Positions 1 to 14,658 are shown, counted from the first letter of the stretch. The stretch: DNA of 64,000 nucleotides from Chenopodium formosanum (GCA_024500155.1 CM044858.1:25262286-25326285); one strand, 5' to 3'. The notes: a model not told the origin generated them from the sequence alone. A program made the numbers and translations.

Positions 1-2870
1 AAAGGTCAAAAAATTCCAAAATTGAAGGCTATAATCCACGCTTTTTGAGGAATTTTGAGGTTACGGGGCCCGGTGGCGAAAAGTCTTGAGACCCTAGAAG
101 ATACATCTTAGGGTCATATAATTACGTTTGGAACCATATATGACCTTTATATGTTGGCATAAACGTCCGTGGTAGGCTTGAGCTCACGATATCGGTGCAA
201 GTTTGGAACGGGTAAATTGACTGTTTAAAGGCATATCGGATGGCTCCACCCACTCAACTGGATTCCCGGAGGGAATTAGGTACCAAGGTAAACATCTCGA
301 CAATTTTTATTTCCGGGCGAAAAAAGGTCAAAATATTCCAAAATTTAAGGCTGTAATCCACGCTTTTTGAGGAATTTTTGAGGTTCCGGGACCCGGTGGC
401 GAAAAAAAGTCTTGAGACCCTAGGGGATACATCTTAGGGTCATATAATGACGTTTGGAACCATATATGATCCTTATATGTTGCCATAAATGTCCGTGGTA
501 GGCTTGAGGTCACGATATCGGTGCAAGTTTGGAACGGGTAAATTGACTGTTTAAAGGCATATTGGATGGTTCCAACCACTCAATTTGACTCTCGGAGGCT
601 ATTAGGAACCATGGTAAACATCTCGGCAATTTTTATTTCCGGGCGAAAAAAGGTCAAAAAATTCCAAAATTGAAGGCTATATCCACGTTTTTTGAGGAAT
701 TTTGAGGTTACGGGGCCCGGTGGTGAAAAGTCTTGAGACCCTAGGAGATACATCTTAGGGTCATATAATGACGTTTGGAACCATATATTACCCTTATATG
801 TTGCCATAAATGTCCGTGGTAGGTTGAGATCACGATATCAGTGCAAGTTTGGAACGGGTAAATTGACTATTTAAAGGCATATTTGATGGTTCCACCCACT
901 CAATTTGACTTCTGGAGGGTATTAGGAACCATTGTAAACATCTCGGCAATTTTTATTTCCGGGCGAATAAAGGTCAAAAAATTCCAAAATTGAAGGCTAT
1001 TATATAATCCACGCTTTTTGAGGAATTTTGAGGTTACCGGACCCGGTAGCGAAAAGTCTTGAGACCCTAGGGGATACATCTTAGGGTCATATAATTACGT
1101 TTGGAACCATATATGATCCTTATATGTTGCCATAAATGTCCGTGGTAGGCTTGAGGTCACGATATCAGTGCAAGTTTGGAACGGGTAAATTGACTGTTTA
1201 AAGGCATATTTGATGGTTCCACCCACTCAATTGGACTTCCGGAGGGTATTAGGAACCATGGTAAACATCTCGGCAATTTTAATATCCAGGCGTAAAAAGG
1301 TCAAAAAATTCCAAAATTGAAGGCTATAATCCACGCTTTTTGAGCAATTTTGAGGTTACGGGGCCTGGTGGCGAAAAGTCTTGAGAACCTAGGAGATACA
1401 TCTCAGGGTCATATAATGACGTTTGGAACCATATATGACCCTTATATGTTTCCATAAATGTCCGTGGTAAGGTTGAGGTCACGATATCGGTGCAAGTTTG
1501 GAACGGGTAAATTGACTGTTTAAAGGCATATTTGATGGTTCCACCCACTCAATTGGAAATCCGGAGGGTATTAGGAACCATGTAAACATCTCGACAATTT
1601 TTATTTCCAGGCGAAAAAAGTCAAAAAATTCCAAAATTGAAGGCTACAATCCATGCTTTTTGAGGAATTTTGAGGTTACGGGGCCCGATGGCGAAAAGTC
1701 TTGAGACCCTAGGGGATACATCTAAGGGTTATATAATGACGTTTGGAACCATATATGAGCCTTATATGTTGCCATAATCGTCCGTGGTAGGCTTGAGGTC
1801 ACGATATCGGTGCAAGTTTTGAACGGGTAAATTGACTGTTTAAAGGCATATTGGATGGTTCCACACACTCAATTGGATTCCCGGAGCTTATTAGGAACCA
1901 TGGTAAATATCTCGGTGATTTTTATTTCCGGGCGAAAAAAGGTCAAAAAATTCCAAAATTGAAGGCTATAATCCACGCTTTTTGAGGAATTTTGAGGTTA
2001 CGGGGCCCGGTGGCGAAAAGTCTTGAGACCCTAGGGGATACATCTAAGGGTTATATAATGATGTTTGGAACCATATATGAGCCTTATATGTTGCCATAAT
2101 CGTCCGTGGTAGGCTTGAGGTCACGATATCGGTGCAAGTTTGAAACGGGTAAATTGACTGTTTAAAGGCATATTGGAAGGTTCCACCCACTCAATTGGAT
2201 TCCCGGAGGTTATTAGTAACCATGGTAAATATCTCGGTGATTTTTATTTCCGGGCGAAAAAAGGTCAAAAAATTCAAAAATTGAAGGCAATAATCCGTGC
2301 TTTTTGAGGAATTTTGAGGTTACGGGGCCCGGTGGCGAAAAGTCTTGAGACCCTAGGGGATACATCTTAGGGTCATATAATGACGTTTGGAACCATATAT
2401 GACCCTTATATGTTTCCATAAATGTCCGTGGTAGGCTTGAGGTCACGATATTAGTGCAAGTTTAGAACGGGTAAATTGACTGTTTAAAGGCATATTGGAT
2501 GGTTTCACCCACTTAATTGGACTCCCGGAGGGTATTAGGAACCATGGTAAACATCTCAGTTATTTTTATTTTCGGGCGAAAAAATGTCAAAAAATTCCAA
2601 AATTGAAGGCTATAATCCACGCTTTTTGAGGAATTTTGAGGTTACGGGGCCTGGTTGCGAAAAGTCTTTAGACACTAGAGAATACATCTAAGGGTTATAT
2701 AATGACGTTTGGAACCACATATGGGCCTTATATGTTTCCATAAATGACCGTGGTAGGCTTGAGGTCACGATATCGGCGCAAGTTTGGAACGGGTAAATTG
2801 ACTGGTTAAAGGCATATTGGATGTTTCCACCCACTCAATTGGACTCCCGGAGGGTATTAGGAGCCATGGT

Positions 2871-5800
2871 AAACAACTCGGCAATTTTTATTTCCGGGCG
2901 AAAAAAGGTCAAAAAATTCCAAAATTGAATGCTATATAATCCGCGCTTTTTGAGGAATTTTGAGGTTACGGAGACCGGTGGCGAAAAGTCTTAAGACCCT
3001 AGGGGATACATATTAGGGTCGTATAATGACATTTGGAACCATATATGACCCTTATATGTTGCCATAAATGTCCGTGGTAGGCTTGAGGTCACGATATCGG
3101 TGAAAGTTTGGAAAAGGGTAGATTGACTGTTAAAAGGCATATTGGATGGTTCCACCAACTCAATTGGACTCCCGGAGGGTATCAGGAACCATGGTAAACA
3201 TCTCGGCAATTTTTATTTTCCGGGCGATAAAAGTTCAAAAAATTAAAAAATTGAAGGCTATAATCCACGCTTATTGAGGAATTTTGAAGTTACGGGGCCC
3301 GGTGGAGAAAAGTCTTGAGACCCTTAGGAATACATCTTAGGGTCATATATTGACGTTTGAAACCATATATGACCCTCATATGTTGCCATAAATGTCCGTG
3401 GTAGGCTTGAGGTCACGATATCGGTGCAAGTTTGGAATAGGTAAATTGACTGTTTAAAGGCATATTGGATGGTGCCACCCACTCAATTGGACTCCCGGAG
3501 GGTATTAGGAACCATGGTAAACATCTCGGCAATTTTTATTTCCGGGTGAAAAAAGGTCAAAAAATTCCAAAATTGAAGGCTATAATCCAGGCTTTTTGAG
3601 GAATTTTGAGGTTACGGGGCCCGGTGGCGAAAAGTCTTGAGACCCTAGGGGATACATCTTAGGGTCATATAATGACGTTTGGAACCATATATGACCCTTA
3701 TATGTTGCCATAAATGTCCGTGGTAGGCTTGAGGTCACGATATCGGTGCAAGTTTAGAACGGGTAAATTGACTGTTTAAAGGCATATTGGATGGTTCCAC
3801 CCAATCAATTGGACTCTTGGAGGGTATTAGGAACCATGGTAAACATCTCGGCAATTTTTATTTCCGGGCGAAAAATGGTAAAAAAATTCAAAAATTGAAG
3901 GCTATAATCCACGCTTTTTGAGGAATTTTGAGGTCACGGGGCCCGGTGGCGAAAAGTCATGAGACCCTAGGAGATACATCTTACGGTCATATAATGACGT
4001 TTGGAAGCATATATGACCCTTATATGTTGCCATAAATGTCCGTGGTAGGCTTGAGGTCACGATATTAGTGCAAGTGTTGAACGGGTAAATTGAATGTTTA
4101 AAGGCATATTGGATGTTTTCTCCCACTCAATTGGACTCCCGGAGGGAATTACGAACCAGGGTAAACATCTCGGCAATTTTTATTTCCGGGCGAAAAAAGT
4201 TTTAAAAATTCCAAAATTGAAGGGCTATAATCCACGCTTTTTGAGGAATTTTGAGGTTACGGGGCCCGGTGGCGAAAAGTCTTGAGACCCTTGGGGATAC
4301 ATCATAGGGTCATATAATGACGTTTGGAACCATATATGACCCTTATATGTTTCCATAAATGTCCGTGGTAGGCTTGAGGTCACGATATCGGTGCAAGTTT
4401 AGAACGGGTAAATTGACTGTTTAAAAGCATATTGGATGCATCCACCCAATTAATTGGACTCCTGGATGGTATTAAGAACCATGGTAAACATCTCGGCAAT
4501 TTTTATTTCCGGGCGAAAAATGGTAAAAAAAATCCAAAATTGAAGGCTATAATCCACGCTTTTTGAGGAATTTTGAGGTTACGGGGCCCGGTGGCGAAAA
4601 GTCATGAGGCCCTAGGGGATACATCTTACGGTCATATAATGACGTTTGGAAGCATATATGACCCTTATATGTTGCCATAAATGTCCATGGTAGGCTTGAG
4701 GTCACGATATCAGTGCAAGTGTTGAACGGAAAAATTGAATGTTTAAAGGCATATTGGATGTTTTCTCCCACTCAATTGGACACCCGGAGGGAATTAGGAA
4801 CCATGGTAAACAACTCGGCAATTTTTATTTCCGGGCGAAAAAAGGTCAAAAAATTCCAAAATTGAATGCAAAATAATTCGCGCTTTTTGAGGAATTTTGA
4901 GGTTACGGGGCCCGGTGGCGAAAAGTCTTGAGACCCTAGGGGATACATATTAGGGTCATATAATGACATTTGGAACCATATATGACCCTTATATGTTGCC
5001 ATAAATGTACGTGGTAGGCTTGAGGTCACGATATCGGTGAAAGTTTGGAAAAGGGTAAATTGACTGTTAAAAGGCATATTGGATGGTTCCACCAACTCAA
5101 TTGGACTCCCGAAGGGTATTAGGAACCATGGTAAAAATCTCGGCATTTTTTATTTTCCGGGCGATAAAAGTTCAAAAAATTAAAAAATTGAAGGCTATAA
5201 TCCACGCTTATTGAGGAATTTTGAAGTTACGGGGCCCGGAGGCGAAAAGTCTTGAGTCCCTTAGGAATACATCTTAGGGTCATATATTGACGTTTGAAAC
5301 CATATATGACCCTCATATGTTGCCATAAATGTCCGTGGTAGGCGTGAGGTCACGATATCGGTGCAAGTTTGGAACAGGTAAATTGACTGTTTAAAGGCAT
5401 ATTGGATGGTGCCACCCACTCAATTGGACTCCTGCAGGGTATTAGGAACCATGGTAAACATCTCGGCAATTTTTATTTCCGGGCAAAAAATGGTAAAAAA
5501 ATTCCAAAATTGAAGGCTATAATCCACGCTTTTTGAGTAATTTTGAGGTTACGGGGCCCGGTGGCGAAAAGTCTTGAGACCCTTCGGGATACATCATAGG
5601 GTCATATAATGACGTTTGGAACCATATATGACCCTTATATGTTGCCATAAATGTCCGTGGTAGGCTTGAGGTCACGATATCGGTGCAAGTTTAGAACGGG
5701 TAAATTGACTGTTTAAAGGCATATTGGATGGTTCCACCCAATCAATTGGACTCCTGGAGGGTATTAGGAACCATGGTAAACATCTCGGCAATTTTTATTT

Positions 5801-6063
5801 CCGGGCGAAAAAAGGTCAAAAAATTCTAAAATTTAAGGCTATAATCCACGCTTTTTGAGGAATTTTGAGGTTACGGGGCCCGGTGGCGAAAAGTCATGAG
5901 ACCCTAGGAGATATATCTTACGGTCAAATAATGACGTTTGGAAGCATATATGACCCTTATATGTTGCCATAAATGTCCATGGTAGGCTTGAGGTCACGAT
6001 ATCAGTGCAATTGTTGAACGGGTAAATTGAATGTTTAAAGGCATATTGAATGTTTTCTCCCAC
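2871..6063. repeat. Six-monomer higher-order repeat, offset ~1937 bp
   Basis: Diagnostic variants at 2871 (AAACAACTCG, followed by AATTGAATGC) return at 4808. The variant monomer at 3902-4126 returns at 5839-6063. Both are offset by 1937 bp, about six monomers. Variants shared at a distance but not between neighbours are the definition of a higher-order repeat. The two copies have diverged by point changes and overlap the start of the next, four-monomer repeat. Confidence 0.7.
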
Positions 6064-8056
6064 TCAATTGGACTCCCGGAGGGAATTAGGAACCATGGTA
6101 AACATCTCGTCAATTTTTATTTCCGGGCGAAAAAAGGTCTAAAAATTCCAAAATTGAAGGCTATAATCCACGCTTTTTGAGAAATTTTGAGGTTATAGGG
6201 CCCGGTGGCGAAAAGTCTTGAGACCCTTGGGGATACATCATAGGGTAATATAATGACGTTTGGAACCATATATGACCCTTATATGTTGCCATAAATATCC
6301 GTGGTAGGCTTGAGGTCACGATATCGGTGCAAGTCTAGAACGGGTAAATTGACTGTTTAAAGGCATATTGGATGGTTCCACCCAATCAATTGGACTCGTG
6401 GAGGGTATTAGGAACCATGTTAAACATCTCGGCAATTTTTATTTCCGGGCAAAAAATGGTAAAAAAATTCCAAAATTGAAGGCTATAATCCACGCTTTTT
6501 GAGGAATTTTGAGGTTACGGGGCCCGGTGGCAAAAAGTCTTGAGACCCTTGGGGATACATCATAGGGTCATATAATGACGTTTGGAACCATATATGACCC
6601 TTATATGTTGCCATAAATATCCGTGGTAGGCTTGAGGTCACAATATCGGTGCAAGTTTGGAACGGGTAAATTAACTGTTTAATGGCATATTGGATGTTTT
6701 CTCCCACTTAATTGGACTCCCGGAGGGTATTAGGAACCATGGTAAACATCTCGGCAATTTTTATTTCCGGGCAAAAAATGGTAAAAAAATTCCAAAATTG
6801 AAGGCTATAATCCACGCTTTTTGAGTAATTTTGAGGTTACGGTGCCCGGTGGCGAAAAGTCTTGAGACCCTTCGGGATACATCATAGGGTCATATAATGA
6901 CGTTTGGAACCATATATGACCCTTATATGTTGCCATAAATGTCCGTGGTAGGCTTGAGGTCACGATATCGGTGCAAGTTTAGAACGGGTAAATTGACTGT
7001 TTAAAGGCATATTGGATGGTTCCACCCAATCAATTGGACTCCTGGAGGGTATTAGGAACCATGGTAAACATCTCGGCAATTTTTATTTCCGGGCGAAAAA
7101 AGGTCAAAAAATTCTAAAATTGAAGGCTATAATCCACGCCTTTTGAGGAATTTTGAGGTTACGGGGCCCGGTGGCGAAAAGTCATGAGACCCTAGGAGAT
7201 ATATCTTACGGTCAAATAATGACGTTTGGAAGCATATATGACCCTTATATGTTGCCATAAATGTCCATGGTAGGCTTGAGGTCACGATATCAGTGCAATT
7301 GTTGAACGGGTAAATTGAATGTTTAAAGGCATATTGAATGTTTTCTCCCACTCAATTGGACTCCCGGAGGGAATTAGGAACCATGGTAAACATCTCGTCA
7401 ATTTTTATTTCCGGGCGAAAAAAGGTCTAAAAATTCCAAAATTGAAGGCTATAATCCACGCTTTTTGAGGAATTTTGAGGTTATAGGGCCCGGTGGCGAA
7501 AAGTCTTGAGACCCTGTGGGATACATCATAGGGTCATATAATGACGTTTGGAACCATATATGACCCTTATATGTTGCCATAAATATCCGTGGTAGGCTTG
7601 AGGTCACGATATCGGTGCAAGTTTAGAACGGGTAAATTGACTGTTTAAAGGCATATTGGATGGTTCCACCCAATCAATTGGACTCGTGGAGGGTATTAGG
7701 AACCATGGTAAACATCTCGGCAATTTTTATTTCCGGGCAAAAAATGGTAAAAAAATTCCAAAATTGAAGGCTATAATCCACGCTTTTTGAGGAATTTTGA
7801 GGTTACGGGGCCCGGTGGCGAAAAGTCTTGAGACCCTTGGGGATACATCATAGGGTCATATAATGACGTTTGGAACCATATATGACCCTTATATGTTGCC
7901 ATAAATATCCGTGGTAGGCTTGAGGTCACAATATCGGTGCAAGTTTGGAACGGGTAAATTTTCTGTTTAAAGGCATATTTGATGGTTCCAGCCACTCAAT
8001 TGGACTCCCGTAGGGTATTAGGAACCATGGTAAACATCTCGGCAATTTTTATTTCC
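5481..8056. repeat. Four-monomer higher-order repeat, 2 x 1288 bp
   Basis: The segment from 5481 (GGGCAAAAAATGGTAAAAA) repeats at 6769. Further matched pairs at 5839/7127, 6448/7736 and 6483/7771 all have an offset of exactly 1288 bp, which is 4 x 322. The two units are almost identical, including rare variants such as GAGTAATTTTGAGG, TTGTTGAACGG and the ATATCCGTGG monomers. Homology to this order stops at about 8057 and does not extend left of about 5480. This is a recent tandem duplication by unequal exchange. Confidence 0.88.
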
Positions 8057-10575
8057 GGGCAAAAAAGGTCAAAAAATTACAAAATTGAAGGCTATAATCC
8101 ACGCTTTTTGAGGAATTTTGAGGTTACGGGGCCCGGTGTCGAAAAGTCTTGAGACCGTAGGGGATACATCTTAGGGTTATTTAATGACGTTTGGAACCAT
8201 ATATGACCGTTATATGTTGAAATAAATGTCCGTGGTAGGCTTGAGTTCACGATATCGATGCAAGTTTGGAACGGGTAAATTGACTGTTTAAAGGCATATT
8301 AGATGGTTCCACCTAATTAATTGAACTCCCGGAGGGTATTAGGAACCATGGTAACCATCTCGGCAATTTTTATTTTCGAGCAAAAAAAGGTCAAAAAATT
8401 CCAAAATTGAAGGCTATAATCCACGCTTTTTGAGGTTACTGGGCCTGGCGGCGAAAAAGTCTTGAGAACCTAGGGAATACATCTTAGGGTCATATAATGA
8501 TATTTGGAACCATATATGACCCTTATATGTTGCCATAAATGTCCGTGGTAGGCTTGAGGTCACGATATCGGTGTAAGTTTCGAACGGGTAAATTGATTGT
8601 TTAAAGGCATATTGGATGGTTACACCCACTCAATTGGACTCCCAGAGGGTATTAGGAACCATGGTAAAAATCTCGGCAATTTTTATTTTCGGGCGAAAAA
8701 AGGTCAAAAAATTCCTAAATTGAAGGCTATAATCCACGCTTTTTGAGGAATTTTAAGGTTACGGGACCCGGTGGCGAAAAGTCTTGAGACCCAAGGGGAT
8801 ACATCTTAGGGTCATATAATAACGTTTGGAACCATATATGACCCTTATATGTTTCTATAAATGTCCGTGGTAGGCTTGAGGTCACGATATCAGTGCAAGT
8901 TTGGAACGGGTAAATTGACTGTTTAAAGGCATGTCGGATGGTTCCACCCGCTCAATTGGACTCCCGGAGGGTATTAGGAACCATGGTAAACATCTCGCCA
9001 ATTTTTATTTCCGGGCGAAAAAAGGTGAAAAAAACTCCAAAATTGAAGGCTATAATCCACGCTTTTTGAGGAATTTTGAGGTTACGGGGTCCGGTGGCGA
9101 AAAGTCTTGAGACCCTAGGGGATACATCTTAGGGTCATATAATGATGTTAGGAACCATAAATGACCCTTATATGTTACCATAAATGTCCGTGCTAGGCTT
9201 GAGGTAACGATATCGGTGCAAGTTTGGAACGGGTAAATTGACTGTTTATAGGTATATTGGACGGTTCCACAAACTCAATTGGACTCCCGGAGGGTATTAG
9301 GAACCATGGTAAACATCTCGTCAATTTTTATTTCCGGGCGAAAATGGTCAAAAAATTCCAAAATTGAAGTTTATAATCCATGCTTTTTGAGGAATTTTGA
9401 GGTTACAGGACCCGGTGGAAAAAAGTCTTGAGACCCTGGGGGATACATCTTAGGGTCATATAATGACGTTTGGAACCATATATGACCCTTATATGTTGCC
9501 ATAAATGTCCGTGGTAGGCTTCAGGTCACGATATCGGTGCAAGTTTGGAACGGGTAAACTGACTGTTTAAAGGCATATTGGATGGTTCCACCCACTCAAT
9601 TGGACTCCCGTAGGGTATTAGGAACCATGGTAAACATCTCGGCAATTTTTATTTCCGGGCGAAAAAAGGTCAAACAATTCCAAAATTGAAGGCTATAATC
9701 CATGCTTTTTGAGGAATTTTGAGGTTAGGGGGCCCGGTGATGAAAGTCTTGAGACCCTAGGGGATACATCTTAAGGTCATATAATAACGTTTGGAACCAT
9801 ATATGACCCTTATATGTTGCGATAAATATCCGTGGTAGGCTTGAGGTCATGATATCAGTGCAAGTTTGGAACGGGTAAATTGACTGTTTAAAGGCATATT
9901 GGATGGTTCCTCCCACTTAATTAGACTCCCGGAGGGTATAAGGAACCATGGTAAACATCTCGGCCATTTTTATTTCCGGGCGAAAAAAGGTCCAAAAATT
10001 TTAAAATTGAAGGTTATAATCTACGTTTTTTGTGGAATTTTGAGGTTATGGGGCCCGGTGATGAAAAGTCCTGAGACCCTAGGGGATACATCCTAGGGTC
10101 ATATAATGACGTTTAGAACCATATATGACCCTTAAATGTTGCCATAAATGCCTGGGTAAGCTTGAGGTCACGATATCGGTGCAAGTTTGTAACGGGTAAA
10201 TTGACTGTTTAAAGGCATATTGGATGGTTCCACCCACTCAATTGGACTCCCGGAGGATATTAGGAACCATGGTAAACATCTCGGCAATTTTTATTTTCGG
10301 GCGAAAAAAGGTCAAAAAATTTCAAAATTGAAGGCTATATTCCACGCTTTTTGAGGAATTTTGAGGTTACGGGGCCCGGTGGTGAAAAGTCTTGAGACCC
10401 TAGGGGTTACATCTTAGGGTCATATAATGACGTTGGGAACCATATATTTGTTGAATCCATTAACAAGTCTTTGCTTTAGTTAGAAAACATTTTTCTTTCT
10501 TGTCTACTTTGCTTACAATGGGTTTCACCCAATTTAGGCAAATTACTTAAGTGTCATACACTTGCTTACAGACTT

Positions 10576-10690
10576 AGAATCTATTTTAGATTTCATTGTT
10601 TTAAAACCACTTGGAGTTATGACTTGTCAAATCATCCTTATTACTTGCATAATCATCATGTTCCAAAATAAATATTTTATAACTCTTAGT
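10576..10690 (-). pseudogene. Decayed Copia pol, integrase/RT junction (copy 1)
   Basis: On the minus strand, broken frames give KYDFIL, IFILEHDDY and MKSKIDS-like strings. These correspond to the stretch just before reverse transcriptase in plant Copia polyproteins (…AMKSEIDSM…). Stops and frameshifts interrupt it, and the element is cut off at 10448, so reverse transcriptase itself is absent. The parallel sequence in the complete copy is at 45291-45405. This is a non-functional relic. Confidence 0.55.
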
Positions 10691-13600
10691 CAATATGAAA
10701 TCATATTTCTTTGGCTAAGTTATACATATGCAAGTCATCATTGTCGTTCTTATGCAACAATTGAAACTCATACAACAACTTTGTTTAGCTTTCAATGAGA
10801 AACGACAATTGAGGATGTGCACTTGGAATGTACTACCTTCGACACATGGTTATTAATCCCATTACATTTAATGAGACCACGCGTTGTCATTTGTAACATG
10901 AGGTGAATCATGCTCATATTGTTGCTATTATTCGATAACTTCTCAAATTTCTTCGAGATTTTCAAAATCACTTTTCTTGAACTCTTTCAAGGCTCTCGAA
11001 CTTTTCGAGATTCTTATTCTCCCACTTGCCTTTTGAGGAGGCATATTAAGCATAGGGTGAACCAATCATGGTTTGAACCACGTTTGTTTGTTGCTTTTCT
11101 CAAACTCTTTTGAGATTTACACTACTCCCACTTGACCTTTTGGAACAATTTCCTTAAGGGCACCTACTTGAGCAACAAACATTTTGTGCTAAGTATGGTG
11201 GTGTAGTAGTACCCCGTGCTCTATATAAGAATCGAACGTGCATCAAACGGTTTAATACATGTTTTATTCCTTGCTTTGTAGAAAGATTTAATAAGAAGTT
11301 TTCTTATCCATATCACATATGAAGCCTTGCTACATTTTGATTTGACCTATGTAGTTTTTGTTTAGTTTTGTAGCTTATCTTAAAAGTATATCCCTTGAAC
11401 AATGGTTGGAAGATAGGTAATTTACATCCATTATCAAAATATATCTCATATAGATTGATAGCTTCCTTCATAAACACTTCACAAGGTTTGCTTTTGGAGT
11501 TTGTTGTAAAACGAATTTATAACTCTTGGATGTTTATCAATGTGTTGGCTTAAATTCTCATTATTACGATCATATCGCAATATTTCGAATGTGTTGCCAA
11601 GTACATGTCTTGACTTAAATTTTCACAATTACAATCATATTGTAATGTAATCATTTTCTTGTCAAGTTGATACTGAACTTCATACTAAACATTTTGAACT
11701 TTTCAAAATCTTCACTCTTATGCTTCAACCAAGCACAAGTAGTGATCGTATCACAAATGAAGTTTCATTGTCCATCTCTAGTCTTTGAACCTTTGGTTTT
11801 CTTACATCGATATGTATTCGACCTTGAGTTCTCATCATCATTTCTCTAAATGGTGACTTAGTCAAATTTTCAAATTAGAATGACAATTACATATATCAAT
11901 GGATTCATAATCTAATGATATTGAAAGTCCATCCCTTTGGATCTTCTGCATGCAATTTTCATTTTCATTCGAATTAATTGACATATTAGAGATAACTTTT
12001 ATATATATATAGAAATGGTTTAATTATTTCTATCATATAGAATTTTTAAACCTATTTAGAATTCAAAACACATTATGACTCAATGAAGCATAGAATAACA
12101 TTTATTCCATGTTTTTGAATCTTCGATGCTTAGTCATTACTAACATTGAATGGTGTTTTGATAATGGCAAGAATGAATAACATTTATCTAATTCTAGCCA
12201 ATTTATTAGTGGTGAAATACTGGTTCTACTTATAAAGTTGCAACTTTTGCTTCCAGACTTGTAGATTCTACTTGTGAAGTAGCAACATTTGCTTCTAAAC
12301 TTGTAGATTATTCCTCCTTTAGCTAATTTCTTCCTTTAGTTCAACCAAATTGTGCAATGAATGATCTAAACAAGACATCATATGTCCAATAAGTAACAAT
12401 ATGCTAAATCAATTTCTATAATATAATTCTTAAATTGGAGCATTTCCATTCTTTTACCTTCCAACTATATGAGGTAGTATCTAATCAATTGGAATTGGTC
12501 CATTTAATTTGAAACATTTGTTGTTCATAACAATTTTTAGCATGTAAGTAGTTCTAGGTTTGAGAAGTAGCAACTTGTTTGCATTTCTTGGCCTATAACA
12601 TCTTAATGCAATCCTCATATATTCCTAAACCTTTCCCTTTGAGCCACTTAGAACATTTCTCTTAGGTTCAAAATGATACTTTGCTCAACTATTTTAAGCA
12701 TTTTTCATGATTTTGCTAAGTCTATTCTATCATTATTTATATTTGAGTTTAATCAAGTATTAAACTCTATATAAAGTAGATGAAGAATACTGTCATTTGA
12801 TCAACTTTTGATCATAGATATTTCCAATCACTTTCTTATATTCTATCATATTGAGGATAAGAGATTTTATTGGATTTTTATACTTGTCTTTTGGAGGGTT
12901 TGTACCTCTCATCTCATTATATTCCTTGAAACATTTTTCAAAATGAAGATGTGTTGGCATTTTACTCAAACATTTTGAATAAAACCAACCCTAGACCTAT
13001 GACATGAATTTCTAAAACTTGCCTTTTAGAACAATCTTAGCAAAACTGGAATATAGGTTTATGGATTATCTTTTACACTTTTTGAGAACGTTTCTCAACT
13101 TTATTTTCAATCGAGGAGATTATATATAATAATAAAATTAGAACGACATGTTACTTATAAGTAAACGTAAAATTCAATTATGTTTTATTAAATTTAAAGT
13201 ACCAAAAGCGAATTAAATTGGTAACTTTAAAACACTCTATTCAATTTAAGTGATCCCAACTTGAATTAAGTGATTCCAAGATCCTTTATTTGTGCAATAA
13301 TTGACCGGACTGAGGCCCTGCCATCAATCATTACATTTTCAAGGTGAGTAAACTCTTTACTGATTACAACTCTTGTAACTCTTGGTTGAATAATTAACCA
13401 TCACATGTTTAATTATTACCCTTAGCTTCAAGGTTCTAAACTGATCTTTAGGTAACCTTGTTGAGTATAACCAATTAAAAGTGTAGAACGTGATCTACCC
13501 CCACTTCCCCAAGATATATTATGACGCTCTGCTGAGGCCGGCCCATCATAAACGATCGAAGGTTTCGTCGGGTTTTTAATTGGAAAAGCTGCCTCAATAT

Positions 13601-14658
13601 TACTGGGATCTAGATTTATTATGTTGTGATTAAATAGTGAACTCTAGCGCATCATCTCAAAACATCAACAAAATCTAACATGCATAAAATAGTGAATGCA
13701 TAAATAAGACATAGCATGGCCCCTAATCCTAAGAAAACTAATAAAGTAAATGCTCCCACTTGAATCATCATGGATCGCATCCACCTTGTTCCTTTGGGTC
13801 TTCACTTCATGGGCTTCTTGGATTAACTGCAACCTGTAATTCTACTCTATTCTATCTACTACTTAAATAAAATAAAATAAAATTACAAAATACTTTATCG
13901 GTACGTAGACCGTACTAAGATTACAAAAATACATCACGATGCGTAGATCGCATTTAGCAATCTACTGGGCCATACTAGTCATTATATAGCAATAAACAAC
14001 ATCATATATTATAAAATTGCCATATAATAAATCACTAATCATGCTTTCCTAAACTCCAACATCGAATGTTCACAATTAAGGAAACATGTCATCTAAATAT
14101 CTCATATTTTAATTAATGTAATTAGATAATATCATATATTATTCATGATCATCAATAAAATATCATATATTCTAAATTAGTCATGAGATAGAATAAAATC
14201 TTATTTTAATCTTAAAAGATAAATCATATTTATCCTCAAAGATTATCCTGACAAAGTTAGGAAATTCTATCCTAATTATTATCCAATCACTATATTTTAA
14301 ATCAATTATATCCAAAAATAATTAAGGGATAATCACATTATTGAAATAGATTATTATCCTTTTGGAATATGCTCAGAATATCCTAATCATTCTTATCCAT
14401 AATTAACCACTTTAATTTAGGATAATTACCAATTTAACAACTTAAATATGGATGATATCAAATATAACAACTTTTGAATATTTGATTTTATCCTAAAATA
14501 AAAGATCTTATCCAAATAAAACCAATTTTATCTTTTAACAAAAAAGATCATATTTTCAAAATATTTTAACTTATCCAAAATAAAACTGATTTTATCCCAA
14601 AATAATTTTGTAATTATCTTGAACTATTTTCAAAACAGATTTTTTTTTTGAAAAACCA

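Larger units (their letters stand above)
1..10447. repeat. Satellite array block 1, ~322-bp monomer (~32 copies)
   Basis: Head-to-tail tandem repeat. Landmarks such as GGCCCGGTGGCGAAAAGTC, CACGATATCGGTGCAAG and AGGAACCATGGTAAACATC recur every 320-325 bp. The block is mostly the A-type monomer (CTCAATTGGACTCCCGG). Each monomer carries a minus-strand open stretch of about 74 codons, but 322 is not a multiple of 3, so there is no continuous gene. Embedded higher-order repeats are listed separately. The block ends where the truncated Copia element begins. The sequence shows the tandem organisation directly; a pericentromeric or other heterochromatic location is inference. Confidence 0.97.

Noticed and set aside
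1..10096. Repeated minus-strand ORFs of ~74 codons (MGGTIQYAFKQSIYPFQTC type) as genes
   Set aside because: They are the same frame of the 322-bp satellite monomer repeated. The period is not a multiple of 3, stops appear at random in variant monomers, and no protein family is recognisable.
1..10447. CRISPR array
   Set aside because: Regular repeats exist, but the period is 322 bp with no repeat/spacer structure, and the context is plant satellite DNA.
10562..11849. Plus-strand ORFs in the Copia interior
   Set aside because: They run antisense to the decayed pol and are short, hydrophobic AT-rich frames.
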